Assembly: GCA_946626015.1 (NCBI GenBank)
Contig: CAMOTT010000134.1
Span: 1-5,550 of the forward strand
Length of the DNA stretch: 5,550 bases
DNA from: an uncultured Clostridia bacterium
GTDB taxonomy: Bacteria > Bacillota > Clostridia > Oscillospirales > Acutalibacteraceae
Direction of reading: 5' to 3'
The notes beneath the pieces were generated by a model, which saw only the letters and a list, made by a program, of their open reading frames with translations, had not been told where the DNA came from and did not search any database. Made by a program: the position numbers and the translations under genes. Positions 5,051 through 5,550 of this stretch are shown piece by piece (position 1 is the first letter of the stretch; every line of letters begins with the position of its first letter).

Positions 5051-5550
5051 AAAAAGACAAAGCTAAAACATATATAGACTCCACGCACACCTGGGGCAGG
5101 ATCTTCTCGGTTTCCGCCGTATGCGTGCTGCTGATAGTTCCCATCGCTATTTGTCTGAAATACAACGCCTGGCCTTCGTTTAATCAGGTATTGAAGGGGC
5201 TTCTTAAGGTTATACCCATATTTTGGACAACGCAGATACTTGAGATCCTTGTATATTCTCCCATGCTGGGTACCGGAGCTACCTATCTTTCGTTTGTGAC
5301 GGGAAATGTTACGAACCTCAAGCTTCCCTGTGTGCTCAACGCCCGTGAGACAGCAAAAACAAGCCCCAATACAGACGAGGACGAGGTGGTTTCTACCATA
5401 GCCACTGCCACATCTTCAATAATAACCACGGTCATCCTTGCGGTGGGCGTTATTGCCCTTTCTCCGATACTTCCCAAAATAACTGCGGAGACCTCGTTTT
5501 TTGCTCCGGCCTTTAAGCAGGTGCTCCCGGCACTTTTCGGCGCTTTGGCC
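5047..5550 (+). CDS. second polytopic membrane protein, partner of the DUF5058-like gene (cut by window end)
   Basis: The open reading frame starts at the ATG that overlaps the preceding stop (ATGA) and runs without a stop for 168 codons to the window end. After a basic N-terminus, MKKDKAKTYIDSTHTWGR, hydrophobic segments lie near residues 18-38, 49-73, 116-140 and from 157 on. The most striking block is residues 75-95: GTGATYLSF, then VTGNVTNLKLPC, a Gly/Thr/Asn-rich stretch with a Pro-Cys end. It is followed by an acidic loop, NTDEDEVV (108-115), and a Ser/Thr-rich helix, STIATATSSIITT. Such re-entrant-looking, polar, helix-breaking segments are common in substrate pathways of transporters, but this is inference. 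I do not recognise a named family with certainty. Tight overlap with the upstream gene implies the two products work together. The reading frame is supported by the overlap and by membrane-protein composition throughout. Confidence 0.85.
   Translation, partial: MKKDKAKTYIDSTHTWGRIFSVSAVCVLLIVPIAICLKYNAWPSFNQVLKGLLKVIPIFWTTQILEILVYSPMLGTGATYLSFVTGNVTNLKLPCVLNARETAKTSPNTDEDEVVSTIATATSSIITTVILAVGVIALSPILPKITAETSFFAPAFKQVLPALFGALA

Overview
The window looks like a chromosomal segment of a low-to-mid GC Gram-positive anaerobe of the class Clostridia, probably an Oscillospiraceae/Ruminococcaceae-type gut bacterium. The reasons are strong AGGAGG-type ribosome binding sites, several lipobox lipoproteins, a Bacillus-type xanthine phosphoribosyltransferase, a clostridial-style amidase plus SH3b protein, and a DUF5058-like membrane protein. 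No mobile element, RNA gene or CRISPR array is visible. Coding density is high and no gene-free stretch exceeds about 130 bases. The organism assignment is inference from gene content and protein style only.

Left part, minus strand (1-2340). Reading leftward, xpt is followed after 34 bp by a BMP-family (basic membrane protein / PnrA-like) solute-binding lipoprotein, and after another 62 bp by a second BMP-family lipoprotein that runs off the window. This is best read as one purine uptake and salvage operon: lipoproteins capture a purine or nucleoside outside the cell and Xpt converts xanthine (or guanine) to the nucleotide inside. A sigma-A-type promoter with a perfect TATAAT lies directly before xpt. 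A 10-bp perfect inverted repeat sits over its -10 and predicted start site. The leader is too short for a purine riboswitch, so control here is probably by a DNA-binding protein.

Middle (2338-3087, minus). A cytoplasmic-looking protein with an N-acetylmuramoyl-L-alanine amidase fold and a C-terminal SH3b domain. Two recognisable active-site positions carry Asn instead of the expected His and Glu, so it may be a non-catalytic wall-binding protein. A short, weak hairpin with a U-tract overlaps its stop codon.

Right part, plus strand (3207-5550). A divergently transcribed cyclophilin-type peptidyl-prolyl isomerase with a complete CypA-like active site is followed 22 bp later by a small lipoprotein of unknown function. 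After an 11-bp stem hairpin come two overlapping (ATGA) membrane protein genes: a seven-helix DUF5058-like protein and a second polytopic protein cut by the window end. They look like the two subunits of an uncharacterised membrane complex, possibly a transporter. This pair is the least explained part of the window.
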